A stretch of DNA of 64,000 nucleotides, from contig CP051141.1 in the NCBI GenBank assembly GCA_001592805.2, positions 2,542,001 to 2,606,000 of the forward strand, given 5' to 3'. Below the pieces are notes generated by a model. The model worked only from the letters and a program-made list of their open reading frames with translations, did not search any database and had not been told where the DNA came from. The stretch is from Peltaster fructicola (taxonomy: Eukaryota > Ascomycota > Dothideomycetes). Every line of letters starts with the position of its first letter. Positions within the stretch are counted from its first letter, which is position 1. Made by a program: the position numbers and the translations under genes. This document shows, in pieces, positions 39,108 to 51,695 of the stretch.

Positions 39108-42100
39108 TCATTCGATGTAATTGAACAGCTTGTCTCCCAGGAACTGCCGCACAATGTCGAATGCTTCTGGAGTAGATGAACTATGCTTCTTATGATTGCT
39201 TGAGGGGTTTGTCGAGTGATGATCAGGCTGACTACACCCAGCAACATCCGAGGCTTGACATTGGGACGGATCGATAGTACTGTTCGCTTGGGTGAGCTTG
39301 TAAACTGGTGCAGCTGTTTCTTTGTTCGCATACTGTCCTGTATTCTTGACATTGTTGTGGTTAAGAGATGAAAGAGCTGCGTCTCCGTGCTCAGATGAAA
39401 TGGGGATGGGGATCAAGGGATCCGTGGAAGGTATTTCGTCCTCCAATGTATCAGTGCCAAGGAGATCGATGTCGAAGTGATCTATAGTCTTCCACTGTTG
39501 GCTGGGCTGGAAGTCTTGAAAGGACTGTCGCATGTCCAGGTCACTAAAGCGAGGAGATCGGGTTACGACTTGTGTCAATGATGTTTGGTTTGTGCCGCCA
39601 GCCGAACGCTTCCTTGTGATCTTCAACTGACTCTGCTGCATATCGGACTTCTTCTCTGGCTTCTCGACAGCGGATGACTTCGACTTTGTCATTTTAGGCT
39701 TCTTGTCGAGACCTTCACGACAACATAGATGCTTGCAAGTCGTCTTGTCCTTACAGCTGTGTCTACAAGACCATCTTCCATTGTCGAGTCTGACAGGCTC
39801 TGCTGCGGTGACGTTGTCTTGATCGTCTGATCCATGCTGCAGCGGCCTCTCAACGTCACTGATGGCTAGGAAATCATCGTCGCGGATAGCATCATCGTCG
39901 AACTCATGGGCTTGCTCCTCGAGAGTTGATGGATGATGTTCACTTGTGGCAGGTTTTGGAGGTCGAAGAGTCGAGTTGGGGTCCTCTGCGGTGTTGCAGC
40001 TTGACAACTTGGCTGCTGTGAATGTGCTTTCTGGTATGCGCAGCTTCAGTGTTGCTGATCGTGCAGTGCCAGCTGGAGAGATGTCAGTTCTGTTCGCATG
40101 TCGCTCTCTCACCCTTACCGTAATCGTCACACATGAACTGTACTCTAAGTATCTCAGTGAAGTCGGCCAGCCGAACCGTAATGATTCTGTCTGGTTCCTT
40201 CAGAGCTTGTACAGCACTGTGTAGCGTGAGACTTCTGCTATCACGGAACTTGTGAGACTGACCTGAAGCGAGAGAAGTGTAAAAGCTGTCCTGATGGCGT
40301 GTCAATCAGTAGACAGAGTTGTAGTGCTCTGCGCTGATAGGTTGTCGGTGAAGTTTCGTTCAAGAAAGTCATCTTGACTGCGACAGGTAGGGCGATACAA
40401 TCGCCAGCTTTGATGTCCTATGCACTGTCAGTAGCACTCGATCGTAGATGCGAAGTACTGACAGGTCTTCCAGCAGCTTGCAGATCCACACTCAATCGTG
40501 GGAATGCCACTGCTTTATCCCGAAGTTGAGTCCCATGAGGAGGATTTCGTGTTAAGATTTGTTCGAGGCGATGTGGTTCGGCATTTGCGAGATCTTCCAT
40601 TGTTCTCACACCACCTTTGACCAGCCTGCGAACTCCCGCCATGCCTAGGCCGTCGAGCTGACTCATATGCAAGGTGGAATCGTCCCATATATGAGCAGAA
40701 AGGCTCCGAGCTAGAGCTAGAGCATTGCGTGTGGCGGTCGCATCCCGTAAGTAGATCATGCACTCGCATATGCATCTTGTCAGTCGTAATGCATGCTGGA
40801 GAACAACAATCTTCGACGAGTTGAACTCTTGGCGTTGTTCGCGATGGGCATCTGGTAGCTCATTGCCAGCAAGCACAACTTGCAGAAGCAGAAAGACCTT
40901 GTGCCATGGAGCATCGATGTGAATCTTGAGTGGAAACTTGATCAGAGGATTGCTGTTCCACTGTCTGTATATGTTCTTCTCTCCTGATCTAAAGTAGATC
41001 TCCTTGAACTCGGCTGCCTGCGCAATGCATGTTAACAATTCGGACATACGTGCGCCACGCTTGAGAGACAGGAGGGTCTGCATAGTCTCAAATTGGACGC
41101 AGTACCGGGACATTACATCTCCGAATGCCGTGGCATGTAACTCGGTGGAATTGGTGATGAGGTTGTGCTGCTGAAGCAATTCAACACCGTTGCGGCATAT
41201 CATCTTGAGATGCTCGTCGAGTTGATTTGCCTTGTCGGAACTCAGCTTGTAGTGCTGTGGGTGTTGCTGTAGGCGTATGTAGAGGAAGGTGCTGCATAGC
41301 CACGCCGTTGCTGAGGTCTCATTGTGTATGGTCCCAAGTCCAATCTCTGCGTTGAGGTGGTCGATTAGATTGAGGTGCAAACGGCTCTCGATGGTCTCCT
41401 GTCCGGTGACTAGTCTTTCGTAGTGGAGAACTTGCTGCTGCCGTGTCATGATGACAGCAATGGCAGAGGTTCCAAACTGAGGTCGTCCTGCTCTGCCTAG
41501 CATCTGCATGACCTCCAAGTCAGAGTACTCCTTGCAGCCGACAGTAGTGTAGGTGACAGTGTTCTTTATGATCACCATATGGCATGGCAGATTCACTCCA
41601 GCTGCGAGTGTGGATGTGCAGCAAATGACATGAATGTTGCCAGCGAGGTAACCCTGCTCGACGAGGGTTCTATCTGCTGCAGATAGCCCTGCATGGTGGA
41701 AGGCAACGCCTGCTCTGATTGTCGATTGGAGATCTTTGTTCTCTGGCCTAAGCTTTGATGCCTCCCACTGTCGATTACGAGGCATTGTGGACAACCATTG
41801 TGTAAGATATTTGGCTGTCTCCATGCAGGCTGCTCTTGTGAAGCAAAAGATGAGTATTGGCTTGCCTTGACTGTGCTTGGTGATGACTTCTGGTAGTCTT
41901 TCGCTGAGTGTTTTGTCGAAGGCGAAGTCATTGCCTCTGTTGTTGTAGCCACAGACATACTTTGTTATCTGGACAGGTCGAAATTCTTCACCGAATGTTT
42001 CTTGTAGTGCCGGTGATTGCTGCTGATCAGGTCGCCTACCTAGCCATGCACTGATGTCCTGAATGTTTGGTATAGTAGCACTGAGCGCGATGAATCGAAC

Positions 42101-42970
42101 ACCTGCACCAACCGACTTCATGCGTGACACTACAACCTCAAGGACTGCGCCTCTGTCCTCTTTGAGTGTATGGACTTCGTCGATGAGGAACAGCTTGACC
42201 ATCTGCATGAGCTTCTTGTGGTCCTTCCACTTTCTTGTTATGCTGTCCCATTTCTCAGGTGTAGTGATTATGATAGTGGCGTGCTGGACGTTCTTGAGTT
42301 GAGCGTTCTGAACATCGCCTGTGAGCTCGGCGACTTCAAGATTAAGTGCTCTGAACTTGTCCTGCCAATCTCGTTGTCTTTCAGCACATAATGATTTGGT
42401 TGGTGCTTGATAGACGATCTTGAAAGTACCATCTTGGCATGCATTGATCAGTCGACAGATGGCTAGTTCGAATACGACAGTCTTGCCACTACCTGTTGGT
42501 GAAGAAAGTACGAAGTTGTCATCGGAGTTGTAGATGCGTCCGAAGCACTTTGACTGGATTGCGTTGAAGAGGAGAAAGAAGATGTTGCGAAAGCGATCAG
42601 GTAGGTTGTGAGTTGAGACAAGAGGGATGCCTCGTACGACCGGTGTTGTGCTGTATGACAGCTCTGCAGTACTGCTGTGCTGTGTTCGTCTGGTCGATGG
42701 ACGTCCCCAAGAGAATGATGTTGGTCTTTGAAGTGGATCGTCCAGGAGGTCAAAGGGAAGCATATTGTGTCCACGACTCAGTGAGGGATCGTCGTCTATC
42801 TCGTCGTGAGCGCCTCCTTGCTGGAGTGGTCGGGTCCGATTCGTGTGTCTTGGTGGATATGTCTGTCGATGGAGCGAGTGGCTGCTCGGTCTGTTGAGCT
42901 CGTCGTCGAGGTCAGGCAGCTGGGTATGGATATTGTAGACATCGTGATCGGTATGATCCTCGTACGCCAC
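39108..42970 (-). CDS. HFM1: Meiotic DNA helicase HFM1/MER3
   Basis: A SF2 Ski2/Brr2-type 3'-5' helicase that stabilises crossover intermediates in meiosis. Exons are 42970-40463, 40417-40263, 40216-40119 and 40072-39108, with introns of 45-46 nt (two with GTCAGT donors). The product is 1241 residues. Walker A is SSPTGSGKTVVFELA, the DExH box is LIDEVHTLKE, motif III is FIALSATIPN, and motif VI is MLGRAGRPQFG. A winged helix and Sec63-like region follow (NLIDHLNAEIGLGTI; HSLSAHIWDD-type segment). After the Sec63 part there is a Cys/His cluster typical of fungal HFM1 (CRHSCKDKTTCKHLCC) and a long disordered tail. It implies a sexual cycle or its recent presence. It is tandem with the nucleotide-sugar transporter upstream. 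Confidence 0.94.
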
Positions 42971-43163
42971 CGTCCGTGGAAGAGCTCTGATGACGGCAAG
43001 TTTAGTATTGCTGTCGATGCAACATCGTTAGGTCGCCATCGCGAGCTCTCACAGAAAGTGCGCGTGCCTGGGATGCACTTTCCAAACCTGTGATATGCAA
43101 CCAAGATATTGTATCATCTTTGGCTGGGTCAACGTCGTCTATCGATACATTCGAAGTACATGT

Positions 43164-44530
43164 CTAATCTTCTCTTTTGCTCTGTGAGTTGTCCATCTCT
43201 TGTGGTCGAGGAGCTTGCACCTTCAACTCCGGCTGTATGCTCGAGTCTGTACTCGACAGAAGTGGCTTTTCAGCAGAATATCCTTCAGACTCTTTCTGTT
43301 CCTCGAGATCACCATCGGACACTGGCTGAGGTGCGACTTTCGGTGCTGGTGTAATATTGTACAGGAATGTGGCAGCAATAACTAAAACAGTGCCGACGAG
43401 GTACTGGTTCTGTCAGTGATGGTCTTGCGATAGCCGGGCTTACTTACCACCCATGTGATAGTGAAATCAAAGAAGTAGACACTTGCAAGGAAACTGACAA
43501 TGATCGAAAAGCTGGTCGCAAAGTTCTTCGCAATGTTGTCGGCATACTTCACGACCAGAGCAACAAGGATACCACCTGTCGCCTGGAACATAATAGCCAG
43601 CCAAGTCACCCAGTTGTAACCAGAAAAGAAGCCCTTCACTCGAATCTCTGCGCCATCCTTGATGATAACACCGATAATCAGCGCCGGGAAAAGAGAGTAG
43701 AAGGAGAGCTGAATGTTGCGAATCCAGAGAGAGGCCTTCTTGTCTGAGCTTGACTTGGGATCCTTGAGCACTTTCTCAAAGTATACACCAGCCAGACCTG
43801 ACAGCATACAGCCGATTGCAACGGCTATCAATCCCACCGTAGAGTTGAAGTGTGTGGTCTCTTCTCTCGCGTGTATGCCGAAGTGATCGTCGCGCAGGAC
43901 GAGTCGTCCAATGTCTCGCTTCTCTCGGCTGGAGAATGGCCACAATTTCTCGACTGATGCTGGGTCGAGCTGAATGACGCCCACACCGAGCATTAGGATG
44001 ACCAGAGCCAGCCATTTGCGGCTGGAGAGTGATCGGCCGAGAAGAATGACACTGAAGATTGCTGTAGTCAGGATCTTCAGCTGACTGAGGACCTGGTATG
44101 TTGCTGCATCAAGGTTGCTGACTGCCACATACTGCAAGCTGTTCTGAAGAGTGTATAGCATGGCAGGAATGGCCAACTTCCAGCTATCCCCTGAGAATAC
44201 TCCTCTCCAAAGCTCTACTGCCACGCCTGGTGATGGCTCTTGACTTCTCTCTTTCGTTGCTGTCTCGTAGATTGCGACCACCAGGGAAATAAGCAGCTTG
44301 ATGATTTCATTCAGGAGGACTGCCGTGGAGATGATTGCTCTCTCGCCGTTGACCAGTGGCATGATTCGAGAATAGTGCATGACAAGGATGAGACCGGAGT
44401 TCTGGAAAGTGAGCTGTGTCCTGTTAGCAGTGCTCCCTTTGATCGCGGCTGTACTGACTGTGATGAGCGCAACGTAGCTCATTGGCAGGCCTGCCAGCAT
44501 CGGCCCTCGTCGGGCATTATTCGCAGACAT
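43164..44530 (-). CDS. Golgi nucleotide-sugar transporter (UDP-galactose/UDP-GlcNAc type)
   Basis: A 427-residue multi-pass antiporter that imports a UDP-sugar into the Golgi in exchange for UMP. Exons are 44530-44459, 44413-43448 and 43409-43164. The 45-nt first intron is a multiple of three without a stop, so the unspliced frame looks open, but splicing restores the family sequence YVALITLTFQNSGLILVMHY. Family words: AIPAMLYTLQNSLQYVAVSN, LDAATYQVLSQLKILTTA, FSVILLGRSLSSRKWLAL, ATGGILVALVVKYADNIAKN with FATSFSI, and FDFTITW VNQYLVGTVLVI across intron 2. The C-terminus is polar. The family (SLC35A) is clear. The sugar specificity is not, although UDP-galactose is the usual assignment in ascomycetes. 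Confidence 0.92.
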
Positions 44531-44933
44531 GATTGCGGTCGTGTTAGAAGATGGAAGTTGTAGTCATGCCGTAGAGGCCTCAAAGAATATGTAGGATGCT
44601 GGGATCGCCAAAAGTTTGCCGGTGAGTCTCGTGTTGTTAATTACGGTTGGATTCAGCTGCCTTCCGACAGATGTGATCAGTTAGGGGACCAATCATACTT
44701 TCGCTTACGGAAATGCTGTTGTCGATCGCGGTACACCACGCAAGGGTTGAACGCCTCGTGTAATCTAGGGCCTTTGGTGTTCAATGACTTCCTCGGGATG
44801 GACCAGAGCGTTGGTTGGCAAGATGGAAGCACGTGTTGATGACATAGTCGGGAAACAACAGTTACGTGAGCATGGGTAACGACTGCATACGTGGGTAGCT
44901 CTTCCAACAACATCCCACTCATCATCCTACATC
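44531..44933. promoter_or_regulatory. Divergent promoter, nucleotide-sugar transporter / aminotransferase
   Basis: 403 bp. No gene or repeat is seen. Confidence 0.4.
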
Positions 44934-46441
44934 ATGGCATCTCATTCAGTGTCTTCTCCTACAAACCGCGATGGTTTCTCTCCTACGAAGCTATCAGAGC
45001 GTCGATTCTCCATTGCCAAGTCGGCGAGTGAGAAAGGTAGGTATATTCCATCTTTTGGATTTCGCTGACCGCCATAGAAACAAGTTCTGAAGCACACAAG
45101 CTCTTCCGTGAAGCTCACCTAGGACACAAACCTCATGCTGGATTGGATCCGTCAAGAGCAAGTACTGGTGTGGTATGGACGACCGAGAGAGCTTATGAGC
45201 ATGGCTTTCTCGATGATCCATCTGCTTGGGCAAACCTTGGGCAAGGTGCTCCAGAAGTTGATGATGAGATCGAGGGTTGCTTCGAAAGACCTCACACCAT
45301 TGATATCTCTACCAACAGTCGAGAATATGGCCCAACCGCTGGTATCAAGCCACTGCGTGAAGCTGTTGCCAACCTATACAATGCAGAGCATCGCCAGGGT
45401 AAGGCCAGCAAGTACACCTGGGAGAATGTCTGTATCGTTCCTGGAGGTCGTGCTGGCCTCATCCGCATTGCTGCTGTCATCGGTCAGGCCTATCTAGGAT
45501 TCTTTGTGCCGGATTACACTGCCTACAACGAGATGCTCTCATTGTTTAGGAACTTCTCAGCAATTCCAATTCCTCTTAGCAGGGATGATGAGTATCACAT
45601 ATCGGAAAGTCGAATCGCCGAAGAGATTGCCAGAGGTACATCCGTCATCTTGACCTCGAACCCGCGCAACCCTACTGGCAAAATGGTCACAAATCCCGAG
45701 CTCGGGAAGATACAGGATCTTGCAAGAGATCGTGCTACACTGATCATGGATGAGTTCTATGGTGGTTACAACTATACTTCTGGATGTGATGGATCAGTCG
45801 TGAGCGCTGCTGAGAACATCGTCGATGTTGACAAGGATGATGTGCTGATCATTGATGGTGAGTGGTAGAGAGTGCTGAGAGTGTGACTGACTGTGTTAGG
45901 TCTCACAAAGCGTTTCCGTCTACCTGGATGGCGTGTTGCTTGGATTGTCGGTCCCAAGGAGTTCATCAAAGCTATCGGCTCTTGTGGTAGCTATCTTGAT
46001 GGTGGTACCAATGTGCCCTTCCAAGAGGCAGCTATTCCAATGCTGGAGCCTAACAAAGTTCGCCATGAGATGAAGGCATTGCAAACACACTTCAAGGCCA
46101 AGCGTGACTATGTTGTTGGAAGGCTGAAGAAGATGGGATTCGAGTTTGACTACACTCCGGACAGTACATTCTACATCTGGTTAAACCTTGAAGGATTACC
46201 CGAGGAGATCAATGATGGTCTCAACTTCTTCCAGGCTTGTTTGGATGAGAAGACCATTGTGGTGCCTGGTATCTTCTTCGATCTCAACCCAAGCAAACGA
46301 CGAGACTTGTTCGACAGTCCTTGTCATCACTTTGTGAGAGTCAGCTATGGACCAAAGATGGACGTGTTGAAGGCAGGTCTTGATGGGTTCGAGAGAGTGT
46401 TGAAGAAGTACAACTCATTGCCAATCAGGCAGGGTAGGTGA
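44934..46441 (+). CDS. PLP-dependent class I/II aminotransferase
   Basis: A 474-residue fold-type I PLP enzyme. Exons are 44934-45036, 45078-45857 and 45900-46441, with introns of 41-42 nt. The Ser-rich N-terminus is probably disordered. Seen in order: NLGQGAPE at the start of the fold; the cofactor ring-stacking region NVCIVPGGRAGLIRIAAVI; ILTSNPRNPTGK (the conserved Asn-Pro turn); the PLP-pyridine Asp in ATLIMDEFYGGYNY; the Schiff-base Lys in DGLTKRFRLPGWRVAWIVG; and the carboxylate-binding Arg in HFVRVSYGP. It belongs to a fungal group often labelled aminotransferase or ACC-synthase-like. The amino donor is unknown and no pathway partner lies beside it. Confidence 0.9.
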
Positions 46442-46810
46442 GATCACTGAGAGTGGCAACTATGTAGATGTAGCCTGGGAGTAGCCTAAGATACGAAGTT
46501 ATGAGATAGCCTGGGATCAGCCAAGGATACGAGGTTATGAGAAGTAGCCTGGGAGCAGCCAAGGGTACAGAGTTATGAGCAGTGACCTGGGAGTAGCTAA
46601 GAATATGAAGTTATGAGAATCAGCCTAGGAGTAGCCAAGAACATGTGGTTATGAGTAGTCATGTGAAGCTGTGAGAAGTCGCCCAGGATACGCAGTCATA
46701 TCTTGGCAGATAGAGTTCATGTGCGGGAATAGCCGTAGACGTGGGAGCTTCTTCGTCATGCTTTATCTTGAACCAACATCATCGCCATCACTGTCCACAG
46801 CATCGCAATC
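46442..46810. other. Intergenic region holding a 38-bp minisatellite
   Basis: 369 bp between the aminotransferase stop and the VPH1 start, on the same strand. The left two thirds is the minisatellite listed separately; the remainder is the VPH1 promoter. Confidence 0.6.
46467..46660. repeat. 38-bp minisatellite, about 5 copies
   Basis: The word TTATGAG recurs at 46499, 46535, 46573, 46611 and 46649, giving periods of 36, 38, 38 and 38. The unit is approximately AGTAGCCTGGGAGTAGCCAA followed by GATACGAAGTTATGAG. Copies differ by several substitutions, so it is not freshly expanded. Confidence 0.9.
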
Positions 46811-49432
46811 ATGGCTGTGGGAAAGGACTCACTCTTCCGCTCGGCGGACATGACGCTGACACAGCTTTATGTCGCCAACGAGATTGGAAGAGAAGTCGTA
46901 GCAGCATTAGGAGAGCTTGGAAACATGCAATTCCGCGACGTACGTTACGAGCGCTTGCACCAGGCATCACTGACATTCGCAGCTCAATCCAGACGTTACA
47001 GCCTTCCAACGGACCTTCACTCAAGAGATTCGTCGTCTTGACAATGTTGAACGACAACTCAACTACTTTCGCTCCCAGATTGAGAAGAACAGCATTCCCA
47101 TGAGGTCAATCTATGAGTTCTCCAACACCATCGCCGCGCCAAACGCCTCCGAGATCGACGAACTCTCCGATCGAAGTCAGCAGCTTGAAACGAGGATCCA
47201 GAGCTTGAATGATAGCTATGAGACTTTGAAGAAGAGGGAGACCGAATTGACTGAGTGGCGATGGGTACTTCGTGAGGCTGGTGGCTTCTTCGATAGAGCA
47301 AGAGGACAGACTGAGGACATTCGTCAGAGCATCGACTCCAACGACGATGCACCGTTGCTGCGAGACGTCGAGCAGGCCAATGGATCAACTGAGGAACACG
47401 CACTAAGTGTTATGAACATCGGCTTCGTTGCTGGAACCATCTCGCAAGAGCGTATGGCTGCCTTCGAGCGTATCCTCTGGAGGACACTCCGTGGTAATCT
47501 CTACATGAACCACAGCGAGATCCCAGATCCTATCATCGATCCAGAGAAGAACGAAGAGCAGAGGAAGAATGTATTCGTCATCTTCGCACACGGCAAAGAG
47601 ATCATCGCCAAGATCAGGAAGATATCGGAATCCTTGGGTGCCAACGTCTATAGTGTCGATGAGAACACCGAGCTCCGACGGGAACAGATCCACGAAGTCA
47701 ACTCTCGACTGCAGGATCTTGGAAATGTTCTCAACAACACGAAGCGTACTCTTGATGCTGAGCTAACACAGATTGGACGATCCTTGGCCGCCTGGATGAT
47801 CATTATCAAGAAAGAGAAGAGTGTCTACCAGACGCTGAATCGCTTCAGCTACGATCCTGCAAGAAAGACACTTGTCGCGGAAGCGTGGTGTCCTACGAAC
47901 GATCTCGGACTGATCAAGAGTACTCTCCAGGACGTCAATGATCGTGCTGGACTGAGTGTGCCTACGATCGTCAATCAGCTCGACACATCCAAGACGCCAC
48001 CTACCTTCTTCAAGACCAATAAGTTCACACTCGGCTTCCAGACGATCATCGATGCTTATGGCACGGCCAAGTACCAAGAAGTCAATCCAGGACTGCCAAC
48101 CATCGTCACCTTCCCATTCCTGTTCGCAGTCATGTTCGGTGACTTCGGACATGGCATTATCATGACACTGGCTGCCGTTGCTATGATCTACTTTGAGAAG
48201 CCACTCCAGCGCGGTAAACAGGACGAACTCTTCGCTATGGCCTTCTATGGACGATACATCATGCTCATGATGGGTGTCTTCTCGATGTATACCGGTCTGA
48301 TCTATTCTGATGCCTTTTCCAAAGAGATTCCTATTGCACCCTCCATGTGGCAGTGGAAAGCAGGCGACAGCTGGAGTGAAGGCCAGACACTAAAGGCTGA
48401 ACGAGTCTCTGGTTATACCTATCCCTTCGGTATGGACTACAATTGGCACGACACTGAGAATGATTTGCTCTTCTCGAATTCCTACAAGATGAAGTTGTCA
48501 ATCATCATGGGTTGGGCACATATGACTTTCAGTTTGTGCTGGTCTTACGTCAACGCACGCCATTTCAAGACACCTATCGACATTTGGGGCAACTTCATTC
48601 CTGGTATGATCTTCTTCCAGAGTATCTTCGGTTATCTGGTCTTCTGCATCATCTACAAATGGAGCACTGACTGGTATGCCATTGGACAACAACCACCCTC
48701 GCTGTTGAACATGCTGATTTACATGTTCCTGTCGCCTGGAAAGATCGAAGAGCAGCTTTATCCTGGACAGGCCGGAGTACAGATCGTGCTGGTCTTGCTG
48801 GCTGTGGTACAGGTCCCAATCATGCTGTTCTTGAAGCCATTCTACCTTCGATGGGAGCACAACAAAGCTAGAGCACAAGGCTACCGTGGAATCGGCGAGA
48901 CACACCATGTATCAGCTGTCGACGATGACGAACCCAATGGACGACTCTCCGAGGATGTTGGAGCCGTTATTACTGAAGGTCTTGGTGGTGAACACGAGGA
49001 GTTTGAGTTCAGTGAAGTAATGATCCATCAGGTCATTCACACAATTGGTAAGTTCTCTCTTACTGTTGAGGCTTTGCTAACATTTCAGAATTCTGTCTCA
49101 ACTGTGTCTCACATACAGCGTCCTACCTTCGACTATGGGCATTGTCACTTGCTCATCAACAATTGTCGATTGTCTTGTGGAGTATGACCTTGGCTAATGC
49201 ATTCTCAATGACCGGAGGTGTTGGAGTTGTCGCTGTGGTTGTCTTCTTCTGCATGTGGTTTGTGTTGACCATTGGAGTGTTGGTGGTCATGGAGGGTACG
49301 AGTGCTATGTTACATTCTCTGCGACTACACTGGGTCGAAGCAATGTCGAAGCATTTCCTTGGTGATGGAGTGCCTTTTGAGCCGCTGAGCTTTGAAGCGA
49401 TGATTGAAGATGAGCTAACAGAGCTGAAATAG
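46811..49432 (+). CDS. VPH1: V-type proton ATPase subunit a (vacuolar isoform)
   Basis: The stator and proton half-channel subunit of the V0 sector, acidifying the vacuole. Exons are 46811-46939, 46983-49047 and 49089-49432, with introns of 43 and 41 nt. The product is 845 residues, the usual length. The N-terminal cytosolic half starts [20 protein letters not shown] and has coiled-coil arms. The membrane half starts at [20 protein letters not shown] and has eight helices. The essential channel Arg lies in [17 protein letters not shown], directly after intron 2, with [11 protein letters not shown] downstream. The C-terminus [19 protein letters not shown] with F-EPLSFE is conserved. I call the vacuolar rather than Golgi isoform because it seems the only type in most filamentous ascomycetes. 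Confidence 0.96.
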
Positions 49433-49467
49433 AGTTGTATCATTTGTATATCTTGCTGCTAGTATGT

Positions 49468-49575
49468 GTGGTGTCATTGTGTGGTGTCATCGAGTGGTGT
49501 CATTGAGTGGTGTCATTGAGCGGTGTCATTGAGTGCTGTCATTGAGTGGTGTCATTGAGTGCTGTCAGTGAGCAA
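49468..49575. repeat. 13-bp minisatellite, about 8 copies, just after the VPH1 stop
   Basis: The unit is TGTCATTGAGTGG, with TGTCAT/TGTCAG starts at 49472, 49485, 49498, 49511, 49524, 49537, 49550 and 49563: an exact 13-bp period. It begins about 35 bp after the stop codon and so probably lies in the 3' UTR. Confidence 0.93.
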
Positions 49576-51544
49576 GAGATGATGGCAGCAGCATACGATC
49601 TAAAGGGGATGATGGCCATACTTTGAGCGATTCAGTAACTGCTTGAAGTCCTTCAAGGCACGACGATAGCAACATGATATCTCGTGTGCTTCACACAGAA
49701 GAGACCAGCCTTGGACTGACATAAGCTGCTGTTCTGCAGTACTAACCCAGCGAGTACCCTCCCCAAGACCACGCCATCTGGTCGCCCATAGGCAAGATTA
49801 GTGAAATATGCCAGCAGAAGTATGATCTGCCTGAATCGTGCCAAACGGCTGAGTGAACTCTGTAGGGAATGCTCCCAGAGTCGATGGAAGAACGTTTCTT
49901 TCGACCGTTGCGTTGTCGGGCTTATTCTTCGCAGGTCTTGTGATCCAGTAATCGTCCTCCTAATGCTGATATCGTACAAGACACTGACTAGACTGGCACT
50001 ATCGATTTACCGTTGCCATCACCCCAGTTTCTCATTCTGTGACCAATGGCTCGAATCTGTGTCTCCTTGCTGGCCATGAGTCTGTTCTACCTCAGCTCTA
50101 GATCTTTTGCTTGCTGCTGATCGATGTTTGGTGAGCATGCTGTGCACGACTGAGCACGCAGAGCATACAGCACGACGATACTGTGCCGTTTCGTCCAGGT
50201 TAGATTGCTGCCAGGAGCGAGTGAATGCCGCAACTCATGGCCTACCTTTGCCGAGACCTGATTGACAGGCATCGAGGTTCCAGGACAGCTGTACCCATCG
50301 TGAATGCTTACAAGACTCTGCTGGCTACGACTTTACCTCCTTGTTGTACTGTCCAGGATGATAATAGATCTCACTCGATCGGTCTTTCATGATCAGACTT
50401 ACCACAGAAAGACATCTCAACGGCCTTTGACGAGGCTGTCTGATCGTCCACAGGTGCTGTCGTAGCCAAGTTATCGGTCATCGTCTGAAGATTGAACGCC
50501 TCGTAAAGGATAACGACAGCCAGCTTCCTTCATCCAGGCCTCTCTCATGGCCGTCGTCAGGCTGGCTCCCAAGGGTGAGCTTGAATCTATCACAATATCT
50601 GACATGTCTCATGACTGGCGCGTGATACAGTGGGTGTCTGATCATCCTCGCAGCAGTTGCTGTTTCCTGTACTCCTCTGGCATAGCTTGAGCACATCGCT
50701 ATGACTTGATTGCTGTCCGAAGCCGATTGATCCTAGTCGTGTGTCTTTCGCTCGTAGGGGTGCCAACCATCGTGTACCTGTTGTAACTTCGTGGAAGCCA
50801 AACGCAGTCCTGCTGGTCATTGTCTTGTTGTTCCATTGGTGGCAGGGGATCTTGGTACAGCCTCACAGCGACAGTGCTGCATTTTCACACAGCTGCAGAG
50901 TAAGACAAGGACTACAGCTTGCAGTTGTAGCTCCTGCATTCTTCGTCGGCTCCATAGCTTGAGCATGTTACCATTCTTGAGGCATCGAGGAACGAAGATG
51001 AGCTGCCAGTGTTCTCAATCGAAGACGCTTCTTCAACCACGCAGGAATCAGCGATGCTTACCTCGAGATTACACTACGGCCATCATCCGAGTTGGCATAA
51101 TGGACACTTGTCATCGTGTAGGGCGAGATATAAGAGCAATTGAAGTGAGATCTCGTCTGCTGCACAAGAGTAGAATTGCACTCTCGAGCATATGGGGTAC
51201 CGTCCTCGAAGGTTTTTCTTGTCTTCTTCCACTACTTCACCCACCGGAGGCCAACTTCATCAACGCTCACCTCAAGGACTGGACTTACCTCTGCGGCTGC
51301 TCTCACAGCATGTGTTTGAACCTGGCGTTCGGCCGTTGTCATTTGACAACAACAGGCGCGTTGTTGCTCCATCTGACGCGTTCTTACGACTGTTGACAAT
51401 CATCATAACACTGATCTTGCTGATAGCCGTCTACAAGCAGTATACACGATGCTGCACAAGAGTTTCGACACAGCTGCACCTCACAGGTGACTACGAAGCT
51501 GATTATACACCTCCCTGCACATCCTGCTATGCTTCTGTTCGAAG

Positions 51545-51695
51545 GCATTCCACAGCAGTGTTGTCTCCGTTGATCTTGTTGAGTACTATCATCTTACGGC
51601 TCTCTTCACACCGCAGCGAGTGCTGCTTTCGATCATCTTCGTCTACCATCGACGTTCTTCACGCCACAGCAAGTACTGCTGTTGATCATCTTTGC
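51545..51695. repeat. Degenerate repeat of about 55 bp, 3 copies
   Basis: Three related segments, each of the form CACAGCAAGTACTGCTGTTG then ATCATCTTTG, begin at about 51550, 51608 and 51663. Divergence is high. Confidence 0.55.

Noticed and set aside
40235-40265. Apparent frameshift in HFM1
   Set aside because: A 46-nt intron (40262-40217, GTCAGT...ACACAG) resolves it and yields the family-like sequence HFSRFSAVQALKEPDR, with the whole gene in frame.
49468-49575. CRISPR-like regular repeats
   Set aside because: The 13-bp units are directly abutting with no spacers, in a eukaryotic 3' UTR; this is a minisatellite.
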